From the NCBI RefSeq assembly GCF_049331405.1, contig NZ_CP186274.1, forward strand, positions 8,866,001 to 8,930,000: a stretch of DNA of 64,000 nt, given 5' to 3'. This DNA comes from PoT sp049331405 (GTDB lineage Bacteria; Planctomycetota; Planctomycetia; Isosphaerales; Isosphaeraceae). A program made the position numbers and the translations under genes. Below are positions 49,958 to 58,502 of the stretch, one piece after another. Position 1 is the first letter of the stretch. Every line of letters begins with the position of its first letter. The notes under the pieces were generated by a model. That model had not been told where the DNA came from, did no database searches, and saw nothing but the letters and a program-made list of their open reading frames with translations.

Positions 49958-50041
49958 TCCCAGGACTCTTTGATACAATCGCGCTCGCCGGGGCCGAGAA
50001 GCCGGCGGGCGTTCGCCCTGTTCATGACGAGGTCCGTTCCG

Positions 50042-50263
50042 ATGAAGAAGCCGATGATCCGACGACTCGCCGTCGTGGCCCTCTCCGCGTTGCCCTGGGC
50101 GTCGGGATGCGGCGGGGGCAACGCCGAGGAGAACCTCTCGGTCAAGGGGGACGCCGACCCCGCCAAGCTCCAGAAGGCGCAGGCCGAGGCCGACGCCGCC
50201 GCCGCGAAGGCGAAGGCCGCGGAGGCCGCCAAGACCCGGGGCAAGATCAACGTCGAGCAATAA
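50042..50263 (+). CDS. Small lipoprotein with Ala/Lys coiled-coil tail
   Basis: 73 residues. The signal peptide MKKPMIRRLAVVALSALPWA ends in a clear lipobox ASGC (Cys23). The mature part is a highly charged Ala/Lys/Glu helix (QKAQAEADAAAAKAKAAEAA), probably a short coiled coil. GAGG precedes the ATG. It lies 84 bp after the DUF1559 gene and 44 bp before another lipoprotein. Probably membrane-anchored, function unknown; the position mirrors the lipoprotein after the DUF1559 gene at 37 kb. Confidence 0.8.
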   Translation: MKKPMIRRLAVVALSALPWASGCGGGNAEENLSVKGDADPAKLQKAQAEADAAAAKAKAAEAAKTRGKINVEQ

Positions 50264-50307
50264 ATGATCGAGGCCGACTCGATCCGATCGACAAACGAGG
50301 CGATCGC

Positions 50308-50610
50308 ATGAAACGAATCTCGAGGCCCGCGTTCCTGCTCGCGGCGTCCCTCATCGGCTCCATCGGTTGCACCGAGGAGCCGAGCCCCCTCTCCCCCATC
50401 GCCGACCTGCATCCCGAGAGGACGGCGGTCGCCAACAGGGAGATGGCGGAGGTGGCGCGCAAGAACAGGGAGGCCGAGGCCGCCTTCTATCGCAAGCTCC
50501 GGTCGACCCCCCCGGCCAATACTGACGCGAATCCCCCGGCCGGCCCCGATGCCAGGGTCGCCGGTTCCCCCAGCAGCAACCACACCGCCGATACCCGAGA
50601 GAAACCATGA
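50308..50610 (+). CDS. Small lipoprotein, 100 aa
   Basis: 100 residues. The signal MKRISRPAFLLAASLIGSIGC is a classical lipoprotein leader with Cys21 after GSIG. The mature segment has a charged helix (NREMAEVARKNREAEAAFYR) and a Pro/Ala/Asn-rich, probably disordered C-terminus. GAGG is upstream. Its stop overlaps the start of the DUF4198/kelch gene by ATGA, so the two are translationally coupled. No homologue is recognised. Likely an envelope accessory to the kelch protein. Confidence 0.8.
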   Translation: MKRISRPAFLLAASLIGSIGCTEEPSPLSPIADLHPERTAVANREMAEVARKNREAEAAFYRKLRSTPPANTDANPPAGPDARVAGSPSSNHTADTREKP

Positions 50611-53213
50611 AACGTCCCCCCTCGATCTCGCTCGCGTTATTCGGACTCGTACTCGCGCTCGCGCCGCCGGCTCAGGCGCACTTCCTCTGGCTGACCGGGG
50701 AGAAGACGGACAGGAAGGTCGCCGTCGAGGCCTTCCTCAGCGAGACGCCGGCCCCCGATTCCCCCGCGCTCCTGAGCCACATCGCCAAGTCGAAGATCAC
50801 GGCCGGCGACAAGGCCCTGAACTGGAACAAAGGGGAGGACACGTACCTCGTCGAACTGCCCCAGGCGACCCCGAACGTCATCGACGGATTCTGCGACCTC
50901 GGCGTGATGACCCGAGGGCCCGCCTCCTTCCGCCTGCTCTACACGGGCCGCGTGCAGTTCGCCCCGGCGAGCGCCGGCGAGCCCGAGAACCCCGAACTCC
51001 TCCGCATGATGGTCGTCGAGCGGCCCGGCAAAAGCCCGGTCGTCCGCGTGACCTTCAAGGGCAAGCCCGCCCCGGCCGCGGTCGTCAAGGCGTATCCCGA
51101 AGGAGGCAAGTCGATCGAGCTGAAGTCCGACGCCGACGGCCTCATCGACATGCCGGGCGTCGCCGAAGGGAAGGCCGGGCTCCTCGCCAAGTGGGTCGAG
51201 AAGGAGGCCGGCGAATTCGAGGGCAAGCAATTCCCCGAGACCCGCTACTACGCGACGCTGACCGTCGCGAGCAACGTCCCCAAGGAAACGGCCAAGGTCG
51301 AGAAGGCCGCGGAGGCCGTGACGCAGGTCGAGACCCCGAGCCGGACCGCCCCGTTCGCCGTCATGCCCGAGGCCGTCAATAGCTTCGGAGGCGCCGTCAG
51401 CAACGGCTGGCTCTACGTCTACAGCGGCCACATCGGCGACACTCACAAGTACAGCGAAGCCACCACGACCAAGCACTTCCGCCGCCTCGACCTCGGCGAC
51501 CGCACCACCTGGGAAGAGCTCCCCTGCGGCCCGGCCCTCCAGGGGGTCACGCTCGTCGCCCACGGCGGCATGCTCTACCGGATCGGCGGCGCGGCGGCCA
51601 CCAACAAGCCCGGCACCCCCGACAACCTGACGTCGGTCGCCGACTTCGCCCGGTTCGACCCGCAGAACAAGACCTGGACCGACCTGCCCAAGCTCCCCGC
51701 GCCGCGGTCGACCCACGACGCCGTCGTCGCGGGCGACAAGATCTACGTCGTCGGCGGCTGGGCCATGAGCGGCGACCCCTCGTCCGACTCCGAGTTCGTC
51801 GAGGACGCCCTCGTCTTCGACCTCTCCAAGAAGGACGCGGCCTGGGAGAAGCTCCCGACCCCTCCCTTCCAGCGCAGGGCGCTGGCGGTGGCCGAGAACG
51901 CGGGCAAGATCTACGTCCTCGGCGGCCTGACCGACGACGGCAAGGTCGTCCGCGACGTCGACATCTTCGACACCGCCACCAACGCCTGGTCGAAGGGCCC
52001 GCAGATCCCCGGCGGCGAGATGCAAGGGTTCGCGGCCTCGGCCTTCGGCGTGGCCGGCAAGCTCTACGTCAACGCCCACGACGGCATCCTCTATCGCCTC
52101 AGCGGTGACGGCCAGTCCTGGGAGAAGGCCGGCAAGCTGGCGGTTCCTCGCCTGACGCACCGGCTCCTGCCGGGCAACTCGCGCGACCTGCTGGCCGTCG
52201 GCGGCAACTTCGCCGGCTCGCCCGTCCGGATCGTCGAGTCGCTCCCGCTGACCGAGGTCCCGGGCCCGAAGGTCGTGACCTGGAGCGTCCCCACCACGAC
52301 CGATGCCAGGCAGGGCCAGGCCCTCGCCACCGTCCGCACGAAGCTGCTGGCCATCGGCGGCAACCGCACGACCGAGCCGCACTCGTTCAAGGCCGAGAAC
52401 CTGATCCGCGAAGGGGTCGAGCTCTCGCTGAGCAAGCTGGACGCCCGCGAGATCGAGCCGCTGCCCGAGCTCCGACAATCGGCGGCCCTGGTCGTCAACC
52501 CAGCGAAGAAGTCGGAAGTCTTCCTGATTGGCGGCATCGGCCCCGACGGCAACCTCTCGCGCACGCTGGGCGACGTCTTCAAGCTCGACACGCAGTCGGG
52601 CAAGTGGACCAAGACCGGCGCGAGCCTGCCCGACGCCCGCGGGATGTTCGGCAAGGCCGTGTACAAGGATGCGGTCTACGTCTTCGGCGGCTCGATCTTC
52701 GACCCTCGCCCCGGCCAGGAGAAGAAGAAGATGCCGGTCGAGGTCCTGAAGTGGGAGCCCAAGAGCGAGGGCTCGACCTTCGAAGCGTTCGGCCCGAAGG
52801 CCCCGAACGCCCGCCGCTCGTTCGGCGGAGCGGTCCTCGGCTCCAAGTACTACATGGTCGGCGGCCTGAACGACGAGATGAAGCTGGTGGAGACGGTCGA
52901 CGTCTACGACTTCGACGCCAACGCCTGGAGCACGATCGAGTCTCCCAAGCCCCGCCTCTTCGCCGACCTCGTCCCCCTCGACGGCAAGCTGTACCTCTCG
53001 GGCGGCTTCACCAGGGGGGGTGAGAATCACTTCGAGCCCGTTCACTCGATCGAGTCGTTCGACCCGGCGACCGGCAAGTGGACCACGGTGTTGGAGAACA
53101 CCCCGTTCGACGACGCCAGCGTCACGATGCTCCCCTTCGCCGGCCGCCTCCTCCTCTACTCCCCCGCCACCAGCGGCAGCCGCGAAGCCAACTTCGCCCT
53201 GATCGCCCCTTGA
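50607..53213 (+). CDS. Exported DUF4198-like + kelch beta-propeller protein
   Basis: 868 residues with a signal peptide (ISLALFGLVLALAPPAQA). Residues about 24-220 resemble DUF4198-type domains: AHFLWL at the mature N-terminus and FKGKPAPAAVVKAYPEGGK, as in metal-uptake-associated envelope proteins. From about 250 to the end there are many kelch units (GGAVSNGWLYVYSGHIGDTH, DKIYVVGGWAM, GKIYVLGGLTDDGK, YKDAVYVFGGSIFD, GSKYYMVGGLND, GKLYLSGGFTRGG), enough for two propellers. It is the last gene of the DUF1559-lipoprotein unit. Likely periplasmic or surface; ligand unknown. Confidence 0.88.
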   Translation: MKRPPSISLALFGLVLALAPPAQAHFLWLTGEKTDRKVAVEAFLSETPAPDSPALLSHIAKSKITAGDKALNWNKGEDTYLVELPQATPNVIDGFCDLGVMTRGPASFRLLYTGRVQFAPASAGEPENPELLRMMVVERPGKSPVVRVTFKGKPAPAAVVKAYPEGGKSIELKSDADGLIDMPGVAEGKAGLLAKWVEKEAGEFEGKQFPETRYYATLTVASNVPKETAKVEKAAEAVTQVETPSRTAPFAVMPEAVNSFGGAVSNGWLYVYSGHIGDTHKYSEATTTKHFRRLDLGDRTTWEELPCGPALQGVTLVAHGGMLYRIGGAAATNKPGTPDNLTSVADFARFDPQNKTWTDLPKLPAPRSTHDAVVAGDKIYVVGGWAMSGDPSSDSEFVEDALVFDLSKKDAAWEKLPTPPFQRRALAVAENAGKIYVLGGLTDDGKVVRDVDIFDTATNAWSKGPQIPGGEMQGFAASAFGVAGKLYVNAHDGILYRLSGDGQSWEKAGKLAVPRLTHRLLPGNSRDLLAVGGNFAGSPVRIVESLPLTEVPGPKVVTWSVPTTTDARQGQALATVRTKLLAIGGNRTTEPHSFKAENLIREGVELSLSKLDAREIEPLPELRQSAALVVNPAKKSEVFLIGGIGPDGNLSRTLGDVFKLDTQSGKWTKTGASLPDARGMFGKAVYKDAVYVFGGSIFDPRPGQEKKKMPVEVLKWEPKSEGSTFEAFGPKAPNARRSFGGAVLGSKYYMVGGLNDEMKLVETVDVYDFDANAWSTIESPKPRLFADLVPLDGKLYLSGGFTRGGENHFEPVHSIESFDPATGKWTTVLENTPFDDASVTMLPFAGRLLLYSPATSGSREANFALIAP

Positions 53214-53254
53214 TCCTTTGAGAGTTGCGTCTCTCCCGCAAATCTCGATGTGTC

Positions 53255-53310
53255 AAAACGAAGACCCCCGCCGACCGTACACGTTGCGGTCGGCAGGGGT
53301 CGTTTCGTTT
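53255..53310 (+). terminator. Bidirectional terminator between convergent genes
   Basis: A long imperfect hairpin: AAACGAA-GACCCC-GCCGACCG pairs with CGGTCGGC-GGGGTC-TTCGTTT around a short loop, with A-rich and T-rich flanks. It lies between the kelch gene and the minus-strand DUF1501 gene. Confidence 0.85.
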
Positions 53311-53324
53311 GGAACTTCGCCTCG

Positions 53325-54716
53325 TTACGACCGGCCGATCAGTTCGGGGATGGCCTGGCCGTTGGAGACGATCGGGATCGGGCGGCCGAGCTTGTCGGGG
53401 ATGGTGGTGCGTTCGTAGTCGATGCCGAGGTGGCGGTAGATCGTGGCCATGAAGTCGTGCGGGCCGACGCGGCGGTCGACGACGTCCTCGCCGCGGCTGT
53501 CGGTCGCGCCGATGATTTGCCCCCCCGGGATCCCGCCCCCCGACCAGATCATCGAGTTGGCCCGGTTCCAGTGGTCGCGGCCGGGCTGGGTGGTCCCCGC
53601 CGGGGCGCTCGCGACGCCGCCGCCGCTGCTCGCCACGTAGGAGATGCGAGGGGTGCGGCCGAACTCGCCGGTGACGATGACCAAAACGCGATCCTGCAAG
53701 CCGCGGTCGTGGACGTCCTGGATCAGGGCCGAGACCGCCTGGTCGAAGTAGGGTGCGCGGAACTTGAGGGCGTCGAAGACGTGGTGGTTGACCGCGTGGT
53801 CGTCCCAGTTGGCGACCCGACCGCAAAGGGGGCCGTCGAAGGTCGTGGTGACGAGATCCACCCCCGCCTCGACGAGCCGACGCGCCATGAGGCACTGCTG
53901 GCCCCAGGAATGCCGGCCATAGCGATCGCGCAGCTTCGGGTCTTCTCGAGAGATATCGAACGCCAGCGCGGCCTGCGGGCTCGTCATCAACTCCAGGGCG
54001 CGGGCCTGGAAGCTGTTCATGGAACGCTCGGCCTCGGAGCGATCCAGCGAGCGCCTCATCTCGTCGAACGACTGGAGCAGGCGGCCGCGGCTGCGGAGGC
54101 GGTCGTCGGCCATGGCGTCGCCGAAGTTGACGCGGAAGTCAGGGGCCGAGGGATCCCCCATCACGGCGAACGGCTCATACGTCGAGCCCAAAAACGCCGG
54201 CCCGGCGATCCGGAACCCGTCATAGCCGTGGACCGGGTTCACGCCGACGTAATTCGGCAGCGCCCGGCCTTCTTGCTTGCTGAGGAAATTCGCCACCGAC
54301 ATGACGTCGGGGAAGGCCGGCCCCGGCTTATCCGCCGGGTCGGGGTCGCCCGAGAGCAACTGCAGCGACCCAGCCGGGTGTCCGCCCCCAGTGTGCGCCA
54401 TGGATCGCAGGACGCTGAACTTGTCCGAGATCGCCGCCTGGAGCGGCAGCAACTCGGTCATCCGCAGCCCCTTCGTCTTCGTGCCGATGGTCGAGAAGGG
54501 CCCCCGGAATTCGGAAGGGGAATCCGGCTTGGGGTCGTACGTGTCGAGGTGGCTGCACCCGCCCCTGAGCCAGACCAGGATGACGGCCTTCCGCTCGCGG
54601 TTCGACTCCGCCTGCGCCCGCAATTGGAGCAGACCCGAGAGCGACAGCGAACCCATCCCCGCCAGCCCCGCCCTGAGGAATTCCCTGCGAGACCCCGCCC
54701 CGACTGCGTATTCCAT
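53325..54716 (-). CDS. DUF1501 protein, Tat-exported
   Basis: 463 residues from the ATG at 54716 (MEYAVGAGSRREFLRAGL). A twin-arginine signal SRREFLRAGLAGMGSLSLSG indicates folded export. The DUF1501 body shows RKAVILVWLRGGCSHLDTYDP (metal-ligand-like Asp and His, related to the alkaline phosphatase/sulfatase superfamily), VTGEFGRTPRI, and GRDHWNRANSMIWSGGGIPGG. An ATG at 54737 would add seven residues before the signal. DUF1501 proteins are usually paired with DUF1549/1553 cytochrome proteins; this one stands alone. Function unproven. Confidence 0.93.
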   Translation of the reverse strand: MEYAVGAGSRREFLRAGLAGMGSLSLSGLLQLRAQAESNRERKAVILVWLRGGCSHLDTYDPKPDSPSEFRGPFSTIGTKTKGLRMTELLPLQAAISDKFSVLRSMAHTGGGHPAGSLQLLSGDPDPADKPGPAFPDVMSVANFLSKQEGRALPNYVGVNPVHGYDGFRIAGPAFLGSTYEPFAVMGDPSAPDFRVNFGDAMADDRLRSRGRLLQSFDEMRRSLDRSEAERSMNSFQARALELMTSPQAALAFDISREDPKLRDRYGRHSWGQQCLMARRLVEAGVDLVTTTFDGPLCGRVANWDDHAVNHHVFDALKFRAPYFDQAVSALIQDVHDRGLQDRVLVIVTGEFGRTPRISYVASSGGGVASAPAGTTQPGRDHWNRANSMIWSGGGIPGGQIIGATDSRGEDVVDRRVGPHDFMATIYRHLGIDYERTTIPDKLGRPIPIVSNGQAIPELIGRS

Positions 54717-55241
54717 GAGAAACCCTGCATTTGTCAACCGGAGGCTTCGATTGACAATAGTTTAACACATCCGCCGCGGGCCTTCCAGGCGAGGCCACAC
54801 CCGAGAAGGACCGACTTCGGCAGGACCACTCCAACCCTTGGGCTTCGAACGTCAATCGCAGCCTTCTGGGTGAGCGAGCCGATGACGTGGCCGCTGATCG
54901 ATGCGTGAAGCGCTTCCACGCATGCCGATTTCATAACGATTCCGTCCGCGAACTCATCCTCAACGAGCGAGCCTTGCGGCGGTCCTGCGGGACGCTCGAT
55001 ATCGGCGACGAAGCCAGTGACCTCCGGCAGCGGTCTGAAGTCACACGCCCGAGCCTGGCAATAAACCGTCGCTTGACGCGAATACTTGATTTGTTGACTC
55101 GCCAAATGTGACAGGACGGGCCTCGATGAGTGGCAGAGCCCTTTGATAGGCTGACGTAAGGCGAATACGTCGAGAAGGTCCCGGCTCTTTATCCGACCCA
55201 TGTCGAGATTCCATCCGACGGGCTTCGAGGAGATGGTTTTG
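54717..55241. other. Intergenic region between divergent genes
   Basis: About 525 bases containing the upstream sequences of the DUF1501 gene (minus) and the membrane gene (plus). A 181-codon minus-strand frame crosses it but overlaps the start of the plus-strand gene and has no recognised homology; it was not called. No promoter boxes were convincing. Confidence 0.4.
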
Positions 55242-55781
55242 ATGCTCACCCATGGATCATCTGACGCGGATAAGCTCACATACCGGGCGCACTGGCATCG
55301 CGGGATGCGGAAGATCGGCCGGATCTTCGTCCCCGTCTATGTCGCCGGCGTGCTGATCGCGATGGGTGGCCACGCCGGTCATCTCACCGACACCTTGCCG
55401 GCGTTCCTGGACATCGGCCTCGACGTCCTCATGGGCCTCGCGCTGCTTGTCGTGGTCCCCATCTGGATCTCACTATCGAGCCCCGCTGGGATTAGGGATG
55501 ACGCGGAAGACCTCACGCTCCGGCTCGGCCCCCTGGTCGATAGGCTCGCGCAGGAGTCCGGCATCGACGTGACCTCCGACACCCTCTGGGCCGTAAGCCG
55601 GCTGGTCGATCAGGGGGACACGCCCAGGGCCGTGAAGCTCTATCGCGAGTCGATGAACGTCAGTTGGGATGAGGCCAACGCCACCGTCGTCAAGTGGCAG
55701 CAGACCATCTTCCAGCGCAAGCTCGAGGCGATCCTGGATCACATGCAGCAGCACTCATCCGTGCCTCAGGACAAATCTTGA
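55242..55781 (+). CDS. Two-TM membrane protein, unknown function
   Basis: 179 residues from an ATG with an excellent GAGGAG Shine-Dalgarno sequence nine bases upstream; the in-frame ATG at 55200 has none. Hydrophobic segments lie at about 28-46 (IFVPVYVAGVLIAMGG) and 60-82 (IGLDVLMGLALLVVVPIWISL). The cytoplasmic C-terminus is helical (VSRLVDQGDTPRAVKLYRES, then VSWDEANATVVKW) and resembles the short ribosomal L7/L12-like or TPR-like helices seen at the end of other bacterial small membrane proteins. No family name can be given with confidence. Confidence 0.65.
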   Translation: MLTHGSSDADKLTYRAHWHRGMRKIGRIFVPVYVAGVLIAMGGHAGHLTDTLPAFLDIGLDVLMGLALLVVVPIWISLSSPAGIRDDAEDLTLRLGPLVDRLAQESGIDVTSDTLWAVSRLVDQGDTPRAVKLYRESMNVSWDEANATVVKWQQTIFQRKLEAILDHMQQHSSVPQDKS

Positions 55782-56161
55782 GCTCCCTGCGAACCATGGA
55801 ACGCCTCTTCGGTTCTGAAGCGACAGGCTGGAGCCGCATGACATCGGCATGAATTCGCGAGGCTACGCGATGGCCGACAACCTCGACACGATCGATACGA
55901 ACTGCTGGTCCAAACCCGCCGTCCTCCTGTTCCAGCCCCCAGCACGTTCTCGGAGGTCGCTTGCAAAGCACTAATTCATTTACAAATTCATGTTTCGCTT
56001 TTTAAATTCGAGCCCTGGGGAGCCGAAGCGGCGCCGAGATCATCTCATCGATCGATTAGGAAGCCGCTTTCCAGGGACAAAGGAGTCAGCCGTTGGAACC
56101 TCCGGCGTCGCAAGTCCACGCCCTGGCGACCGCAGCCCCCTCAGCCATATCAAACGCCTCT

Positions 56162-56207
56162 GGGTGGCCGCGATTGGAACAATCGGGGTCGCGAAGCGAC
56201 AAGAGGC
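56162..56207 (+). repeat. Dispersed double-hairpin repeat, forward copy
   Basis: Identical over 46 bases to 47521-47566. It is followed by TGCAAAAGGCCCCGGCCGA, the extended conserved segment. Confidence 0.85.
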
Positions 56208-56433
56208 TCTGTGCAAAAGGCCCCGGCCGAGACCGGAGGCTCTTCCCAATCGCCTTGGCCGACGCGACAGGCCATGCACATTCACTCGCCCGATGTTCCG
56301 CCTCATAGATGGCCGCGATCATCGGAGAGACCGAGGTTTGAAGGCAATCCCACTGTCACCTCAGTGTGACGACATCTCGGCTGGGGACAATACGAATACG
56401 GGCCTTCGCGTCGGCCAAAGCCTTGGATATCGT

Positions 56434-56479
56434 GCCTCTTGTCGCTTCGCGACCCCGATTGTCCCAATCGTGGCTACCC
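56434..56479 (-). repeat. Dispersed double-hairpin repeat, inverted copy
   Basis: The reverse complement reads GGGTAGCCACGATTGGGACA, then ATCGGGGTCGCGAAGCGACA and AGAGGC. With 56162 it forms an inverted pair 318 bp across. Confidence 0.85.
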
Positions 56480-56581
56480 TAAAAGTGGAAGGCTCGCGGG
56501 GATGCCGAGGGGATTATCCAGAGGGGCCCGCAGGTCGGCAACTTGTGAATCATCGAAGTCATCGACATCCCCCAAGCGGAT

Positions 56582-56983
56582 TCACCCCTGTGAGGGAGCG
56601 CGGAAACCGGGGTCATTGGACTCGCGCAGATAGCGAGCGGCGCACTCGCGTATCAGTCGCTCGGCTTCGGCGTAGGGCATGAAGCTCGCCTCATGGCCCC
56701 GAGGTGAGCCGTAGTCGCCGGCCAGTTCATAACCCTCGTACTCCCCATCGCGGAAGAGTCCCACCTGATTCTCTTCCGGAGGGTTAATGCAGGACGGGTC
56801 GATATCGGCGTTGGTGCAGAGGGTGAAGGTCCAAAAGTCGTGGCGGGCTCGGAAGTAGAAGGGATGCCCGGCGAGGCGCCCGTCTGCCTGGACGGGCGCA
56901 AGGCCGTAGATATGGCAAACCAGCCCGAGGGCCGCGTCGTGGACGTGGCGCTCGGGCTCGTTTATCCAGCTTTCCTCGGCCAT
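56582..56983 (-). CDS. Hypothetical protein, 133 aa
   Basis: 133 residues, soluble and acidic, with several Trp, Tyr and Phe. Features include HVHDAALGLVCHIYGL, ADGRLAGHPFYFRARHDFWT, and a C-terminal helix AEAERLIRECAARYL. GGGGAA precedes the ATG. Composition, codon use and a good ribosome site argue for a real gene. It resembles single-domain planctomycete proteins of unknown function. It ends near repeat-bearing DNA and lies 28 bp downstream of the DUF1501 gene's stop region on the same strand orientation. Confidence 0.62.
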   Translation of the reverse strand: MAEESWINEPERHVHDAALGLVCHIYGLAPVQADGRLAGHPFYFRARHDFWTFTLCTNADIDPSCINPPEENQVGLFRDGEYEGYELAGDYGSPRGHEASFMPYAEAERLIRECAARYLRESNDPGFRAPSQG

Positions 56984-57011
56984 AAGCGTTCCCCTATAAC
57001 TTAAAGAGGGG

Positions 57012-58496
57012 TCAGGCCAGGATGCCTCGGATGACCTCGCCGTGGACGTTGGTCAGGCGGCGGGCGATGCCGTTGTGATAATAGGTTAATCGCTCGTGGT
57101 CGAGGCCGAGGAGGTGCAGGACGGTGGCGTGGAAGTCGTACCAGGGGACGGGGTCCTTGACGACCTTCCAGCCGACCTCGTCGGTCTCGCCGAAGGCCTG
57201 GCCGGATTTCAGGCCGGCGCCGGCGAGCCAGCAGGAGAAGGCGTACTTGTTGTGGTCGCGGCCGGCGCCCACGGTGTCGGCGGCGGACTGGGTGAAGGGG
57301 GTGCGGCCGAACTCGGTGGTGAAGAGGACGAGCGTGTCCTCAAGCATCCCGCGCTGGCGGAGGTCGCGGAGCAGGGCGGCGACGGGCTGGTCGATCCGGA
57401 GGGCCTCGGTGCCGTGGTTGTCCTTCACGTCCTCGTGGGCGTCCCAGCTCGTCCGGGGCGTGCCGGCGATCGGGCCGCCCGAGTAGATCTGCACGAAGCG
57501 GACGCCTCGCTCCAAAAGACGCCGGGCGGTGAGGCACTGGCGGGCGCAGCCGGAGGTCTCGGCGCGGTCGAGGCCGTACATCTCGCGGATCTTGGCCGGC
57601 TCGTCCTCGAGCTTGCTGGCTCGAGGGACGGCGAGTTGCATCTTGGCGGCGAGCTCGTAGGTTTTCAGGCGAGCCTCGAGGCCCGAGTCGCCGCCGGAGC
57701 CTTCGAGGTGCTCGGAGTTGAGCTGCTTGAGGAAGGCTCGCGCCGCCTCTTCCTCATCCGCCGAGATCGGTCGGCCGGGGAAGAGGTCGCGGACGGGCTC
57801 GTTGCCGCCTCGGAGGACGACGCCTTGATGCACGGAGGGCAGGAACCCGTTCGTCCAGTTCGAGGCCGCGCCGTTGGGGGCGCCTCGGGGGTCGGCCAGG
57901 ACGACGAACGAGGGCAGGTCGTCCACCTCGTTGCCGAGGCCATAGGAGAGCCAACTCCCGAGCGCGGGGAACCCGTTGAACTGGAAACCGCTGTTGGCGA
58001 CGAAGAGGGCCGGGGTGTGGTTGGCACTCTCGCAGGTCATCGACCGGATCACGGTCAGTTCGTCGGCCATCTCGGCGATATGCGGGAAGAGGTCGGAGAC
58101 GTAAATCCCGCTCGAGCCGCGCTGTTTGAAGGCCCAATCCGATTGACGGAGCCGGCCCATCTGCCCGAAGAAGAGGTCGGGCTTCTGATCGGTTTGAAGG
58201 GTCTTGCCGTGAGATCGGATCAACGCCGGCTTGTAGTCGAATGAGTCGAGGTGGCTCATGCCGCCGACCAGGCTGATCTGCACGGCCCGCTTGGCCTTGG
58301 GCAGGAAGTGCGGCCCGGCGGGCAAGTTGCCGGCGAGAGTGAGCGAGCCGGCCTCGGCCGCCTTGACGGCACCGTCGCGGGCGAGGAGGTCGAGCAGGGC
58401 GGTCGCGCCGAGGCCACGGAGCCCCCACGAGAGGAGGCCGCGGCGATCGATGATCCCCGCGTTCGCGACGTCGTTGCGGGCGTCTGGATGAGGCAT
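57012..58496 (-). CDS. DUF1501 protein, Tat-type signal
   Basis: 494 residues. The N-terminus contains a twin-arginine-like RRGLLSWGLRGLGATALLDL signal. The body has KRAVQISLVGGMSHLDSFDY (acidic/His metal-site region), LPSFVVLADPRGAPNG, VLFTTEFGRTPF, AGRDHNKYAFSCWLAGAG and a C-terminal DFHATVLHLLGLDHERLTY. GGAG is eight bases before the ATG. It lies only 6 bp after the stop of the DUF1549/DUF1553 gene, the standard two-gene planctomycete arrangement. The pair is presumed to form a periplasmic redox or degradation module, still uncharacterised. Confidence 0.95.
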   Translation of the reverse strand: MPHPDARNDVANAGIIDRRGLLSWGLRGLGATALLDLLARDGAVKAAEAGSLTLAGNLPAGPHFLPKAKRAVQISLVGGMSHLDSFDYKPALIRSHGKTLQTDQKPDLFFGQMGRLRQSDWAFKQRGSSGIYVSDLFPHIAEMADELTVIRSMTCESANHTPALFVANSGFQFNGFPALGSWLSYGLGNEVDDLPSFVVLADPRGAPNGAASNWTNGFLPSVHQGVVLRGGNEPVRDLFPGRPISADEEEAARAFLKQLNSEHLEGSGGDSGLEARLKTYELAAKMQLAVPRASKLEDEPAKIREMYGLDRAETSGCARQCLTARRLLERGVRFVQIYSGGPIAGTPRTSWDAHEDVKDNHGTEALRIDQPVAALLRDLRQRGMLEDTLVLFTTEFGRTPFTQSAADTVGAGRDHNKYAFSCWLAGAGLKSGQAFGETDEVGWKVVKDPVPWYDFHATVLHLLGLDHERLTYYHNGIARRLTNVHGEVIRGILA

Positions 58497-58502
58497 CGCG
58501 AG

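Larger units (their letters stand above)
55782..56581. other. Intergenic region with an inverted repeat pair
   Basis: 800 bases without a gene. It carries the repeat pair at 56162-56207 and 56434-56479. A short AT-rich stretch near 55970-56010 follows the membrane gene. Confidence 0.55.

Noticed and set aside
54734..55279. Minus-strand 181-codon frame in the DUF1501 upstream region
   Set aside because: It overlaps the start of the plus-strand membrane gene, has no recognised domain and no good Shine-Dalgarno sequence. It could be revisited if homologues appear.
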